DNA from: G965218495 sp965262785
Lineage (GTDB): Bacteria; Bacteroidota; Rhodothermia; Rhodothermales; Bin80
NCBI GenBank assembly: GCA_965262785.1
Contig: OZ253559.1
Location: 1,612,001-1,676,000 of the forward strand
Direction: 5' to 3'
Length of the DNA stretch: 64,000 nt
Shown here: piece by piece, positions 8,808-18,000 of the stretch
Position numbering within the stretch: position 1 is the stretch's first letter
How the letters are laid out: each line of letters begins with the position of its first letter
The notes under the pieces: generated by a model
Seen by the model: only the letters and a program-made list of their open reading frames with translations
Databases searched by the model: none
What the model was told of the DNA's origin: nothing
Position numbers and translations under genes: made by a program

Positions 8808-9863
8808 CTATTCGGCAGGGCTGTAGACAATTTGCGTGCTGACTTCAGTCGCTCCTACGGTTTTGGAGCCCGAGGCAATAAAGATTCTGCCGCCATACAG
8901 CACGGCCTGCATGGCATGTAGCCCCTCATTCAGGGAGGGCATACTTAGCCAGGTCTCGGTGCTGGGGTCGAATGCCTCAACTTCGGCATGTGCCGGCGGG
9001 CTGTCGGGGTTTACCGTCAGGCCCCATTGGCTTTCGCCACCGATCACCACGATTTTGCTGTGGTAGCGGAGTGCTGTGGTGCCGGCGCGCTGAGTCGGCA
9101 GATTGGCTGACGCCGGCAGCGTACTCCAGTTGTTCGTTGCAAAGTCGAACACGTCAATCTCCGGCACGGTGAGCTCCACGGATTGCCCCGTGCCATACGA
9201 ACTGCGGCGTCCGGCTATGGCATAAAGCTTGTTGCCTATCGCTACAGCCTGAAAGTGGTCGCGCGCGCGCGGCGCATCGGGAAGTCGTGTCCACTCACCT
9301 GAGTGCGGGCTGAAGCGGTCGAGCCACGGCACATGGCCGTCCGTGTGCCCGTTCTGAATCCCACTGACCAGGTAGAACTGGTCGGCATGGACCACCAGTC
9401 CAGCGGCGCCGCGGCGGCGATCTTCGGGGATGGCCGGCCCTTCGGTCCATGAGTCCGTAGCAGGGTCGTAGATGTATACGTTTGGTACTGGCGTTTCTGT
9501 AGGCCACGGGCCGGTGAAGGCTCCCACGACATAAATCTTACCATGGTGCTCCACCGGTTGGAAATGATGGAGCTCCAGTGGTGGCAGTCCAAGGGTGGTC
9601 CAGGACTGGCTGACGGGATCAAATGCTTGCACAGGGCGCTCGCCGCGGCCACCCAGCAGGTAGAAGCGGTCTCCTACACGAACGTAGCCATGCTCATGGC
9701 GACCCATGGGACCGCCTTCCGATTCCAAGGTGGTCCACGTGCCTGCTGCCCACGAAGGAACATCCTGGCTATAGGCAGGCAAAGATGCCGCCAGCCCGGC
9801 AAGAATGAGCGTGGACGTGAAAAGGCGAAGAGCCGAAGATGGAATCGAAACGGTGTATTTCAT
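8808..9863 (-). CDS. Secreted Kelch-repeat beta-propeller protein
   Basis: A 351-residue protein with an N-terminal signal peptide ending near LPAYSQ. Repeated Kelch units follow, recognisable by GKIYVVGAF, NKLYAIAGR, SKIVVIGGE and GRIFIASGS, each preceded by a YDPATDSW-like strand: about six blades. Such propellers are periplasmic or exported and bind carbohydrate or protein partners; no catalytic residues can be assigned. The gene is convergent with the sugar operon (10-bp gap), so joint regulation is not implied, although a role in handling glycans would fit the neighbourhood (inference). Confidence 0.8.
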   Translation of the reverse strand: MKYTVSIPSSALRLFTSTLILAGLAASLPAYSQDVPSWAAGTWTTLESEGGPMGRHEHGYVRVGDRFYLLGGRGERPVQAFDPVSQSWTTLGLPPLELHHFQPVEHHGKIYVVGAFTGPWPTETPVPNVYIYDPATDSWTEGPAIPEDRRRGAAGLVVHADQFYLVSGIQNGHTDGHVPWLDRFSPHSGEWTRLPDAPRARDHFQAVAIGNKLYAIAGRRSSYGTGQSVELTVPEIDVFDFATNNWSTLPASANLPTQRAGTTALRYHSKIVVIGGESQWGLTVNPDSPPAHAEVEAFDPSTETWLSMPSLNEGLHAMQAVLYGGRIFIASGSKTVGATEVSTQIVYSPAE

Positions 9864-10563
9864 TGGTCGGTTTGAACGTTATCGCGAGCGCCTAAGATAC
9901 AGCGTATCGATCAGCTTCAACGCTAAGTCTTGACCACGAATGCCGCGAAATTCGCAAAAAGGCTGTGTAAAGTACACACGAGGATGTGGGTCCTCAACGG
10001 CGCGCCCAAGGCGACCAGGACTCACGCTGTGGTAGATCCGAGGTCGGCACCTTTGTGTCCCAATGCCCATTGACCGGTTGGTGCCCGTGGGACCATACGA
10101 TGGCGGGAAACAGCTACGCCGCAAGAAATGCTCAGCTGGCGAAAGCCGCCAGGCATGTCAAGGCCAATGTGGCAGAATATCACCGGCATAGAAATCGAGC
10201 CGGACAAATGATCCAAGTGCGCCATCAACAGGGCAGCGCCGGCTAGGAACAGATAAAACTCATTTGCAGAACCAGACTAAATGTCAGCACCCCCGGAGAC
10301 CATGAATTCCTGAATGGTGTCGACAGGCATGACCGGGCCGGAGCGGGTCCGAAGATCCGGCTGAATTCCCTCTACCGGGATGAACAATAGGATCCAGCTG
10401 AGTCGAGAAAACAGTGCCGCAAGCGTCACCGAGATTGCGAGTCGCCGCAGCGGCGTCCAGGCTCTTTGTGGTCCGACAAACATGCGACCGATCGAGGACG
10501 CGCTGGCCCCGTAGCTGCAGGAATTGGCAGCGCGATAGGGGTCTGCACATCTGGTCTTTGCGC
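9864..10563. other. Intergenic region without a supported gene
   Basis: About 700 bp upstream of the Kelch gene and downstream of the metallo-beta-lactamase gene. A minus-strand frame (10277-10483 from an internal ATG, about 68 residues) has one hydrophobic stretch, LAISVTLAALFSRLSWILLF, and could encode a small membrane peptide. There is no other support for it. The stretch probably also holds the promoter of the Kelch gene, but no clear -35/-10 pair was identified. Confidence 0.4.
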
Positions 10564-11415
10564 TTAATTGCCGCGCCGATGCAGACTTACTTGGCGATAC
10601 ATCCCCTCTATATTGAGGGGAAGCCATGCCTCGTACTGCCCTAGGTGGCTGAACTCCTCCAGCCGGATTGACTGTTTCATCTCCTCAAGAGACTGGCCGG
10701 CGCGCGCCGCGGAAAGCACGGCGCGGTACAGCGCTTCAAGATATTGTCGGTGCTCGGTGGCGTCGGCCTTGGTGGCCAGTGGCCCATGCCCGGGTACAAG
10801 AATGTCAAAGTCCAGCGCCTCAACGCGTTTTACCGCTTCAATCCAATCCGGGAAGTACGCATCACTCAGGTCGCGGTAAGGAAGAGATCGAATTGGGATG
10901 AAGTCAACTGCAAAAACGGCGCGTTCCGCAGGGAAGCGCATCACGATAGAGTTGTCCGAATGGCCCCGTCCCACATAAATCAGTTCGACCTGCTTGCCGC
11001 CAAGCTCAATGGTCAGCCGGTCAGAAAACACTACCTCCGGCACCGCGGTGGGCCGGTTTTCGCCGATAATGGCCGCCTTGGCGTTCTCGTGCGCGACGAT
11101 GATCGCATCGTCATCAAACACCTCGCCACCCCCAATGTGGTCCGCATGGTCGTGGCTGTAAACAACGTACTTGATCGGTTGGCTAAACTGTTCTGCCACC
11201 GCGTCCTTAAGCCAAGCCGCTGCCGCCGCGTTGATGGGGTCAGTGGCCAGAATGCCCTCTTCCGTGACAAGCAGCACGGAGTAGTGACCACCGTTTTGGA
11301 AGCGATGCAGGTCTCCCACGATGTGCGTGATGGCACGCGTCGGGCCATCTTGTGCATGCGTTGTGGCGGGAATCAAAAAGGCGCTCACCAGAATTAGAGC
11401 AGTAAGTGTTCTCAT
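10564..11415 (-). CDS. Periplasmic metallo-beta-lactamase-fold hydrolase
   Basis: A 283-residue protein with a cleavable signal peptide (MRTLTALILVSAFLIPATTHAQ). The metal-binding signature HDHADHIGG sits near residue 88, followed by a GRGHSDN histidine near 150 and VPGHGPL near 195. This is the pattern of the broad MBL-fold superfamily (quinoprotein relay/glyoxalase II-like). The substrate cannot be told from sequence; antibiotic resistance should not be inferred from the fold alone. It is followed on the same strand by a long noncoding gap and preceded by the lipoprotein gene 73 bp away. Confidence 0.8.
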   Translation of the reverse strand: MRTLTALILVSAFLIPATTHAQDGPTRAITHIVGDLHRFQNGGHYSVLLVTEEGILATDPINAAAAAWLKDAVAEQFSQPIKYVVYSHDHADHIGGGEVFDDDAIIVAHENAKAAIIGENRPTAVPEVVFSDRLTIELGGKQVELIYVGRGHSDNSIVMRFPAERAVFAVDFIPIRSLPYRDLSDAYFPDWIEAVKRVEALDFDILVPGHGPLATKADATEHRQYLEALYRAVLSAARAGQSLEEMKQSIRLEEFSHLGQYEAWLPLNIEGMYRQVSLHRRGN

Positions 11416-11487
11416 GACAGGGGGAAGCTTGTGCGTGAAAAGGAAGCCGAGTGCACCACCATGAATCGGAGCTTATGTCCGATGTGC

Positions 11488-12453
11488 TTAGTCAAGATTC
11501 AGCTCGGCGCGAAGTGCCTCGTCGGCAAGGCTGTTGCGCGTCCAGTAGTCAAGCAGCATTGACTTGTCGCGCGTAGCGCGCGTAGTCACAAGGCGGGCGT
11601 CCGCACCATTCCCTCGCGTATAGGATTCCTCCCAACCGGTGATTCTGTGCGGGAAGGCCTGCTCAAAACGGATCGTCAAGGTACGGGCGCGGTGCTCAAA
11701 TGAAAGCGTGTAAGCGTACTCGGTATCGTCCATGGGATCAAGACTCGCCAGGGCGTTCTCTACGGCATAAGCGTTGTGGCTCAGGCGCTGGTAGAATGTT
11801 CCGGCGACTATGCGGATATCGCCGGAAGGCAGCGACAAAGGATTGATACGGATCTTCGTCCATATCTCGTCCTCAAGGATGGCGTTGCTCAATTCTATCG
11901 TTTGATCGGCGCTGCTTTCAAAATAGGAATGGTGCTGAACGCGATATCCATCTTCGATCAGGTCAAACTGAACAAAGGTGTGTCCGCACCACTCTTGCGA
12001 CGACGTTGTGACCTTGAGCGTATGCGGGTCGCGGTCGCCTGACACCGGTGTAAACACAGACGACATCATCGAGTAGGGATAGATGCCAGTATTGAATTTG
12101 TGCGTCCGGTTTAACTTCAGAACCGTCACCTTGTCGTCTCCGGCCCGTGTGTAGTCATCCAGCTTGACATGCTTCCTCCTGGAAAAGTCCTCCGTTACAA
12201 AGATTAGGACGGCCTTTCCGGCACGCGTTTCGCCGTAGCGCGGTTGCTCCAGGTTGTAACTGGTTATTTCCGCCTTGCCCTGGTACCAGTAGTCCTCAAA
12301 TCCCGTGTCAGAAGGGTATGCCTGGATGACCGTCACGGCATCGCCGGGATTGTGGGCGGCGGCAACGGTCCGCACCGTTGGGTTGTTGGAGCCGTCAGAA
12401 GCACACCCAATCAAAAGGAGGGCGCATGTGGCAGCTAGCGTAAGGGTTTTCAT
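11488..12453 (-). CDS. Putative lipoprotein of unknown function
   Basis: A 321-residue protein starting MKTLTLAATCALLLIGCAS: a lipoprotein signal with the lipobox LIGC, which is why I chose this ATG over one 42 nt upstream. The mature part is beta-rich, with motifs such as DYWYQGKAEITSY and VLIFVTEDFSRRKHVKLD. It resembles a family common in Bacteroidota-type genomes that is sometimes mislabelled as a Maf septum inhibitor; no Maf nucleotide-pyrophosphatase motif is visible. It is probably anchored in the outer or inner membrane facing the periplasm. Function unknown. Confidence 0.7.
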   Translation of the reverse strand: MKTLTLAATCALLLIGCASDGSNNPTVRTVAAAHNPGDAVTVIQAYPSDTGFEDYWYQGKAEITSYNLEQPRYGETRAGKAVLIFVTEDFSRRKHVKLDDYTRAGDDKVTVLKLNRTHKFNTGIYPYSMMSSVFTPVSGDRDPHTLKVTTSSQEWCGHTFVQFDLIEDGYRVQHHSYFESSADQTIELSNAILEDEIWTKIRINPLSLPSGDIRIVAGTFYQRLSHNAYAVENALASLDPMDDTEYAYTLSFEHRARTLTIRFEQAFPHRITGWEESYTRGNGADARLVTTRATRDKSMLLDYWTRNSLADEALRAELNLD

Positions 12454-12674
12454 GGGCATAAGCATCCAGGCAAGGCTGGTGGTCACATACTTCAAACACT
12501 CGTGGGCAGGCCTGATTACGGCGAGGCAATGTCAGATCATGACCAAGATTCGCGGCTAGAACTACGAATCAGGCGTCGGCAGTGCCGGCGGGCGTACGGT
12601 GCCTTGACAGCCGATGGCGCAATTCTTATGCACCGCAGCGAAGGTGTGCCCCCGAAAGGGGAGGATCGGCGCGA

Positions 12675-13316
12675 CTACCGTTTGTACTTTACCGAGCAGC
12701 CGTAGGGCCGAGAAGTTTCGATGGTGATGACTTCGCCTTTCATCGCTTCGTCAAGAGCAGCACGCACATAGTTTGTGGCATCTTTTGTCTTCTCGTCGCT
12801 GGCTCGCGGCTTGTCGTCAATGCCGCCCTTGTAGACAAGCGTTCCCTTAGGGTTGATAATGTACATGTGCGGCGTCGTCTTTGCGCCGTACATCTTCCCG
12901 ACATCACCTTCAGGGTCCAGAAGAATTGCCGTCTGTACGCCGCCCATCGCCTGATTGCGTTCATTCATGGCCTCGGGCTCGTAATAGCCCTGTGTTCCCG
13001 GTGCCGAAGAGACTACTGACAGCCAGACCACATCCTGGGCCGTGTATTCTCTCTGCAGTGCGGGCATGTTGCCGGTTCGGTAATGCCGCTTGACATAAGG
13101 GCAACCGAAGTTCAGCCACTCCAAGACCACGAACTTGCCCTGGAGGTCGCTTAGTGTGTAGGTCTCACCATCGGTACCGGGCAGGCTAAAAGTTGGCGCC
13201 GGGGCCCCTACTACAGCGTCATCATCCGATTCGAGCGCCGGCGGGCGCAGCCCAAGGGCTACGAGGATGGCAGCGGCAAGGACCGTTACGGGCAGGAGTG
13301 TGCGTAGCCGTTTCAT
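12675..13316 (-). CDS. Exported redoxin (AhpC/TSA-type thioredoxin-fold) with a single active-site cysteine
   Basis: A 213-residue protein with an N-terminal hydrophobic signal/anchor, then a thioredoxin fold: APTFSLPGTDGETYTLSDLQGK, the active-site region LEWLNFGCPYVKRHY and the cis-Pro region KTTPHMYIINP. The usual CxxC is reduced to one cysteine (GCPYVKR). A second cysteine occurs near the C-terminus (YGCSVKY), as in peroxiredoxin-like proteins. It lies 19 bp downstream of the DsbD/ScsB-like reductase gene on the same strand, so it is a plausible periplasmic partner reduced by that enzyme (inference). Confidence 0.75.
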   Translation of the reverse strand: MKRLRTLLPVTVLAAAILVALGLRPPALESDDDAVVGAPAPTFSLPGTDGETYTLSDLQGKFVVLEWLNFGCPYVKRHYRTGNMPALQREYTAQDVVWLSVVSSAPGTQGYYEPEAMNERNQAMGGVQTAILLDPEGDVGKMYGAKTTPHMYIINPKGTLVYKGGIDDKPRASDEKTKDATNYVRAALDEAMKGEVITIETSRPYGCSVKYKR

Positions 13317-13335
13317 GTCTGTAGAGCGGTTAGTG

Positions 13336-15537
13336 TCACAAAGATTTCTGGTCTGAAGTGGCGAGCCAGTCGGGCAAGGGCTCCAGCGCTGCCAGTACGA
13401 CCGACTTAGTCAGCACTTCCGGCAGCAGGGTGGCCCGGCCCTGGTTGCTTGGATAGAGCACGTACAATGGCACGCCACTGCGACCATGGGACTCAAGTGC
13501 ACGGGTGATCTCGTCATCCCTGTTGGTCCAGTCGGCGCGCATCAGGACCACGCCCTTCTGTTTGAAGGCCGCCTCCACAGCCTCGCTACTCAGCGTTGTG
13601 CGCTTGTTGACCTGGCATGTCAGGCACCAGGCTGCGGTGAAGTCTACGAACACCGCCCGGCCTTCAGCCCTTAGTGCTTCGACGCTCGCCGTAGAGTAGC
13701 GCTGCCACTCTGTGCTCTGGGCGGCGGACTCAGAGGCCGAAACTGTAATGTACTGCGCGCCCTGATAGCCGGAGTACAGCGATAGCAGAATGGCAAGGAA
13801 CGCCACGCTTCGTGTCAGCAGCCGGATGTGCTGCGACACCTGCGGGGCCGGCCATCGGCCAAGGATCCAAAGTGCAATTCCCAAGAACAACAGGCCGACC
13901 AGAAGGAAGGCGACACCGTCTATGCCTACCTGACTGCCGAATACCCATGCCATCCAGATCGTCGTAGCGATCATTGGAAAGGCCAGGATGTGCTTCAGGG
14001 TTTCCATCCAAGCGCCGGGCCTGGGCAGCATTCCGAGAAGCTTTGGCATCATGGTCAGCCCGACGTAAGGCGCGGCCATGCCCACACCCAGGAGGGTGAA
14101 GATGAGTAGTGCCTCTATTGGCGGCAATGCGATCGCTGCCCCCAGGGCAGCTCCCATGAATGGAGCCGTGCATGGAGTCGCAACAAGCGTAGCCAATGCG
14201 CCGTCCCAGAATGAACGCTGGTATCCGCCGCGCGAGAACGCCTTTGTGACCCACCGGCCGGAGAGCACTCCGACCTCGAACACGCCCAACAGGTTGAGCC
14301 CGATGCTGAAAAACAAAAAGGCCATGCCGGCCACAAAGAGCGGAGACTGAAGCTGAAAGCCCCAGCCGATCTGGTTTCCTGCGGCCCTGAGTGAAAGGAA
14401 AAGGCCAGCAAGGACCCAAAACGAAACGACAACACCAGCAGCAAAGACGAACCCATGTCGCCGTATTGCCCTAGCTTTAAGGTCGCCATGCTGCGCAAAC
14501 CCCAGTACCTTGATCGACAGAATGGGAAACACGCAGGGCATGAGGTTCAGCAGCAACCCTCCGGCCAGTGCAAATGCTAGCAGCAGCAGTAGCGAAGGCG
14601 ATGAGGCGGCGGATGACTGGCCCGAAGCTACTTGAATAGGCACATCAATCGCGAGGGCCCGGTAGGTCGAGCTTTCATTTAGGAACTGACCTTCGCCTGT
14701 AACCAGGACGCCCTCCAGCCTTTCAGGCGTACCGGTGGCATACTCTGACTGCTGCAGGGCAAACAGAAACGACTCGCCGTCGCGGCTCATCGGTTGATCC
14801 ACGGCATGCTCCAGCACCAGTGGCTCGTCCGGAAAAAAGTACGCGCCGCCTAGGTCCGCTTGCGCCCCAGAAGGAGGCGTTACACGAAGGGCGAAGCTCT
14901 GAGAGTAGCTGACTGCCTGTATGTCCCAGCCCGCCAGCGTCACAGGGAGGCGCGAACGGGCCTGTGCAAATTCTTCTGACTCGATGCCGGAATCCGGGCT
15001 ATCGCTTTGTGCCGGGAGCGACAGTGACACGGCTTGTTCCGCGAACAGGCACACGTCGGCGCAGATCAGCCAGTCGGCTGTTGCTGCGATATCCACAGTG
15101 GAGCCCGGTGACAAGTCCGCGGGCGGAGTAATGTCCGTTAGAAAGAGAACCTCGTCCGCGTATCCGTATGATCGCAGCGGGCCTCCGTCAATCTTCTCTG
15201 GAAAGGGCCACTGTATAGGCCCGGCAGAAAATCCGGCCGGGAGGGTCCAGGTGATTTCGATGGGTTCACCTGAATCCCCCGGGTTTTTCCAGTAGCTGTG
15301 CCAGCCTTCCTCCATGACCAGCCGAACGCCGACCGTAAAGGGCACACCGGGCTTGATCCAATCCTGTTCGCTGACGAGCGCGGCGTCGCTAAATGGGCTT
15401 GGATCCCCCGCAAGCTGCTCATATTGAGCGCGCGCGGCTTGCGGCGCAGCAGCCGTAGCCAGACTCACAGCGAGAAGTGCCAGTCGCAGCACAACCGGTC
15501 TGGCGATACATTTGAACGTAGTACCAGTCGAAGGCAT
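13336..15537 (-). CDS. DsbD/ScsB-family thiol:disulfide reductase
   Basis: A 733-residue inner-membrane protein. In order it has a signal peptide (ending AARAQ), a periplasmic beta-sandwich domain with ADWLICADVCLF, a DsbD membrane domain of about eight helices with its two redox cysteines in LLNLMPCVFPIL and ATPCTAPFMGAALG, and a C-terminal thioredoxin domain with the active site FTAAWCLTCQVNK. The family passes electrons from cytoplasmic thioredoxin to periplasmic proteins. The N-domain is of the ScsB/DUF255-neighbour type rather than classical DsbD-alpha. I chose the ATG at 15537 because it gives a good signal peptide; a GTG 27 nt upstream is possible. The exported redoxin gene follows at 19 bp. 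Confidence 0.85.
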   Translation of the reverse strand: MPSTGTTFKCIARPVVLRLALLAVSLATAAAPQAARAQYEQLAGDPSPFSDAALVSEQDWIKPGVPFTVGVRLVMEEGWHSYWKNPGDSGEPIEITWTLPAGFSAGPIQWPFPEKIDGGPLRSYGYADEVLFLTDITPPADLSPGSTVDIAATADWLICADVCLFAEQAVSLSLPAQSDSPDSGIESEEFAQARSRLPVTLAGWDIQAVSYSQSFALRVTPPSGAQADLGGAYFFPDEPLVLEHAVDQPMSRDGESFLFALQQSEYATGTPERLEGVLVTGEGQFLNESSTYRALAIDVPIQVASGQSSAASSPSLLLLLAFALAGGLLLNLMPCVFPILSIKVLGFAQHGDLKARAIRRHGFVFAAGVVVSFWVLAGLFLSLRAAGNQIGWGFQLQSPLFVAGMAFLFFSIGLNLLGVFEVGVLSGRWVTKAFSRGGYQRSFWDGALATLVATPCTAPFMGAALGAAIALPPIEALLIFTLLGVGMAAPYVGLTMMPKLLGMLPRPGAWMETLKHILAFPMIATTIWMAWVFGSQVGIDGVAFLLVGLLFLGIALWILGRWPAPQVSQHIRLLTRSVAFLAILLSLYSGYQGAQYITVSASESAAQSTEWQRYSTASVEALRAEGRAVFVDFTAAWCLTCQVNKRTTLSSEAVEAAFKQKGVVLMRADWTNRDDEITRALESHGRSGVPLYVLYPSNQGRATLLPEVLTKSVVLAALEPLPDWLATSDQKSL

Positions 15538-15840
15538 AAACAAAATGTACGGATCAGAGCTCACTTTGGTTTCTGTGAGCGTGTGCCGCAGAGTATGTCG
15601 AATACCGCTGTTACCGCCCGGACTTGACGTAGGGTGCAGCGATTCTGGGAGCCACGCTTGGGCACCAGCTGGGTAAGATGCCTCGCTGCATGCGGAATTT
15701 GGACGGAAGGTCCAACTCGGGCGGCATCGGCAGCCTTGCTATGCAGAATACCTCGGGATGGGCCAAGGGCTAAGGTAGAGCAGAATTGCCCCACTGGGCA
15801 ACGCTTCCAAGCGTATGCAAAGCCGCGAAGACGATTGTCG
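15538..15840. other. Intergenic region upstream of the DsbD-like gene
   Basis: About 300 bp. It separates the transhydrogenase-side operon (which ends with the thioesterase gene) from the start of the DsbD-like gene. I see no gene, RNA or clear terminator in it. A long plus-strand open frame runs through it and antisense to the thioesterase and pntB; it is judged spurious. Confidence 0.4.
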
Positions 15841-16296
15841 CTAGTCCACCCGCCAGCCAAGCAGCTCGTCGGTTCCCCGAAGGCGAACGTCGTCAGGAAG
15901 CCCCACCAGAAGCAGGGATGCCTCGGTGCCCACCGATCCGTCCGGCAGGAGGATCTCACCAGTGGCTCGTCCCCGCCCGACCGAAAGGTATTCGCGGCGA
16001 GCCACAAACCGCAACAATGTGTTCGTAGGCACCGGCTTTCGGAAGCGCACCTCCATTTTTGCAGCGACCATGAATTGGTGAATGTCCTCTACCAGCGAGA
16101 CGCGACATATTATCTCGTCGAGTATGGCGGACTGGACGCCGCCATGCACCACGCCCGGGTACCCCTGGTAGTCGTCCGAAATAACGTGCTCAGCCCATAC
16201 CGTGTCGCCCCCGTTGTCGAAGAACCGCATGTACAATCCACGCGGATTATCGCGTCCGCATACGAAGCAAAAGTTGGAATTGGGCTGCTGGTGCAC
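15841..16296 (-). CDS. Hotdog-fold thioesterase (PaaI/YbgC-like)
   Basis: A 151-residue single-domain protein with a GTG start. The segment GYPGVVHGGVQSAILDEII is the classical hotdog core of acyl-CoA thioesterases: HGG followed by the helix with a catalytic-type Asp/Glu. The N-terminal CFVCGRDNPRGL, with two cysteines, is typical of a subfamily. It probably hydrolyses an acyl- or aryl-CoA in the cytosol; the substrate is unknown. It starts 3 nt after the pntB stop, so it is the last gene of the transhydrogenase transcription unit. Confidence 0.8.
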   Translation of the reverse strand: MHQQPNSNFCFVCGRDNPRGLYMRFFDNGGDTVWAEHVISDDYQGYPGVVHGGVQSAILDEIICRVSLVEDIHQFMVAAKMEVRFRKPVPTNTLLRFVARREYLSVGRGRATGEILLPDGSVGTEASLLLVGLPDDVRLRGTDELLGWRVD

Positions 16297-16299
16297 CTT

Positions 16300-17700
16300 C
16301 TACACTTCCTTGACCTCGGCGACAAGTGCCGACACGGAGTCTTTAGCGTCCCCAAACAGCATCCTCGTCTTGGCCGCATAGAAGAGCTCGTTTTGAATGC
16401 CCGCATAGCCGGGACGCATGCTACGCTTAAGGACAACAGCCGCACGGGACTGGTCAACGTTCAGGATAGGCATCCCGTAGATAGGGCTGGTCTGATCATG
16501 GCGCGCTGCCGGATTCACTACGTCATTGGCCCCAATAACCAGCGTCACGTCTGTGGAATCAAATTCGTGATTTATTGCGTCCATCTCAAAGAGCAGATCA
16601 TATGGAACGTTCGCTTCTGCCAGGAGCACATTCATATGCCCGGGCATTCGCCCTGCGACAGGGTGAATAGCGTACTTCACGTCCACCCCACGCTCCTGAA
16701 GAAGGTCAGCCAGCTCTCGCACCTGATGCTGTGCTTGTGCAACTGCGAGGCCGTAGCCCGGGACGATAATGACTTTCTCCGCGTAGCTAAGCAGAATCGC
16801 GGTGTCGTCCGGCGAAGTTGTGGTCACCGACCGGCCCTCCGTGAGGCCCGGCACGGGAGACGAGGCATCAGATTCTTGGCCAAAGCCACCAACCAGCACA
16901 TTGAGAAGCGACCGGTTCATCGCAACGCACATGATGTTGGTCAAAATCAGCCCGGAAGCTCCGACCAGTGCGCCGCTGACGATGAGTGCGGTGTTGCCCA
17001 ATACAAAGCCCGTTGCTGCTGCAGCCAGCCCAGAAAAGGAATTCAGCAGTGCCACTACTACCGGCATGTCGGCGCCCCCAATGGGCACGACGAACAGAAT
17101 TCCAAGCACAAGCGAGATGCCCGCCAGTACCAAAACCCCAAAGATCGCCGGTGCCAGGCCCGCAGACAGCGAGGCAGGACCGACCATCGTCCATGCCATA
17201 GCCGCAACCGTAACTAACAACACCAAAACCATCAGCACGCGCTGGCCAGGCAAGCTGATTGGATTGCCACTGATCCGCCCGCTGAGCTTGCCAAATGCGA
17301 CAAAGCTTCCGCTAAAGGTTACCATTCCAATCACCACGCTGATGGTGATAGTCAGGATGGTGTTCCATCCCGTCGCATTCATAACCTCGGCGGCGGCCAC
17401 CAGCGCCGACGCCAGCCCGCCAAAGCCGTTGAAGGATGCCACCAGCTCTGGCATGGCGGTCATCTGAACCCGTCGTGCCAGTACAAGCCCAATGAGTCCA
17501 CCTACGGCTAGGCCTGCGACAATGTCTATGGGGGAGAGTATCTCCTTCAGAAACAGCGTCGCCAGGATTGCCAGAAGCATACCGAGAGCAGCAAGCTGGT
17601 TGCCTCCCCGCGCGGTAGCGGGCGACTGCAAACGCTTTAGCCCGACGATAAAGAGCGCCGCCGCTAACAGATAAACCAGGTTGATGAGGTCGTTTGACAT
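16300..17700 (-). CDS. pntB: NAD(P) transhydrogenase subunit beta
   Basis: A 466-residue protein with about nine N-terminal transmembrane helices and a C-terminal NADP(H)-binding domain (dIII). The dIII signatures are VIIVPGYGLAVAQAQH, HPVAGRMPGHMNVLLAEA and LVIGANDVVNPAA. With PntAA and PntAB it forms the proton-translocating transhydrogenase in the inner membrane, coupling proton entry to NADPH formation from NADH. Length matches E. coli PntB (about 460). It follows pntAB by 12 nt; the thioesterase gene follows closely. Confidence 0.93.
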   Translation of the reverse strand: MSNDLINLVYLLAAALFIVGLKRLQSPATARGGNQLAALGMLLAILATLFLKEILSPIDIVAGLAVGGLIGLVLARRVQMTAMPELVASFNGFGGLASALVAAAEVMNATGWNTILTITISVVIGMVTFSGSFVAFGKLSGRISGNPISLPGQRVLMVLVLLVTVAAMAWTMVGPASLSAGLAPAIFGVLVLAGISLVLGILFVVPIGGADMPVVVALLNSFSGLAAAATGFVLGNTALIVSGALVGASGLILTNIMCVAMNRSLLNVLVGGFGQESDASSPVPGLTEGRSVTTTSPDDTAILLSYAEKVIIVPGYGLAVAQAQHQVRELADLLQERGVDVKYAIHPVAGRMPGHMNVLLAEANVPYDLLFEMDAINHEFDSTDVTLVIGANDVVNPAARHDQTSPIYGMPILNVDQSRAAVVLKRSMRPGYAGIQNELFYAAKTRMLFGDAKDSVSALVAEVKEV

Positions 17701-17712
17701 GCGAGGCGCAGC

Positions 17713-17994
17713 CTACGGCTTGACGGGCTTCTTTTTAAACATCTGCAGCATGCGATCAGTCACAAGAAAGCCGCCCACCACGTTGATCGTGGCTGCAATG
17801 AGGGCGACCAGGCCCAGGTAGCGGGCCCATGGCCCTTCGGTCATGCCCGCTGCAACGAGTGCCCCTACGATCGTGATGCCGCTGATGGCATTGGAACCGG
17901 ACATAAGCGGCGTGTGCAACGTCTGGGGCACCTTGCTGATGACCTCGCGACCAACAAACATGGACAGCACGAAATAAGTCAGGTATTGGAGCAT
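17713..17994 (-). CDS. pntAB: NAD(P) transhydrogenase subunit alpha, membrane part (PntA2)
   Basis: A 93-residue protein with three to four hydrophobic helices and the motif HTPLMSGSNAISGITIVGA, characteristic of the transmembrane C-terminal part of PntA. In E. coli this segment is fused to the NAD-binding part. Here it is a separate gene 6 nt downstream of pntAA, the three-gene arrangement found in Rhodospirillum and many other bacteria. It contributes helices to the proton channel of the transhydrogenase. Confidence 0.92.
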   Translation of the reverse strand: MLQYLTYFVLSMFVGREVISKVPQTLHTPLMSGSNAISGITIVGALVAAGMTEGPWARYLGLVALIAATINVVGGFLVTDRMLQMFKKKPVKP

Positions 17995-18000
17995 AGCCGC

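Noticed and set aside
15634..17217. Plus-strand open frame of 527 codons
   Set aside because: It lies antisense to the thioesterase and pntB genes, has Cys/His/Arg-rich composition without domains, and results from the codon bias of the real genes.
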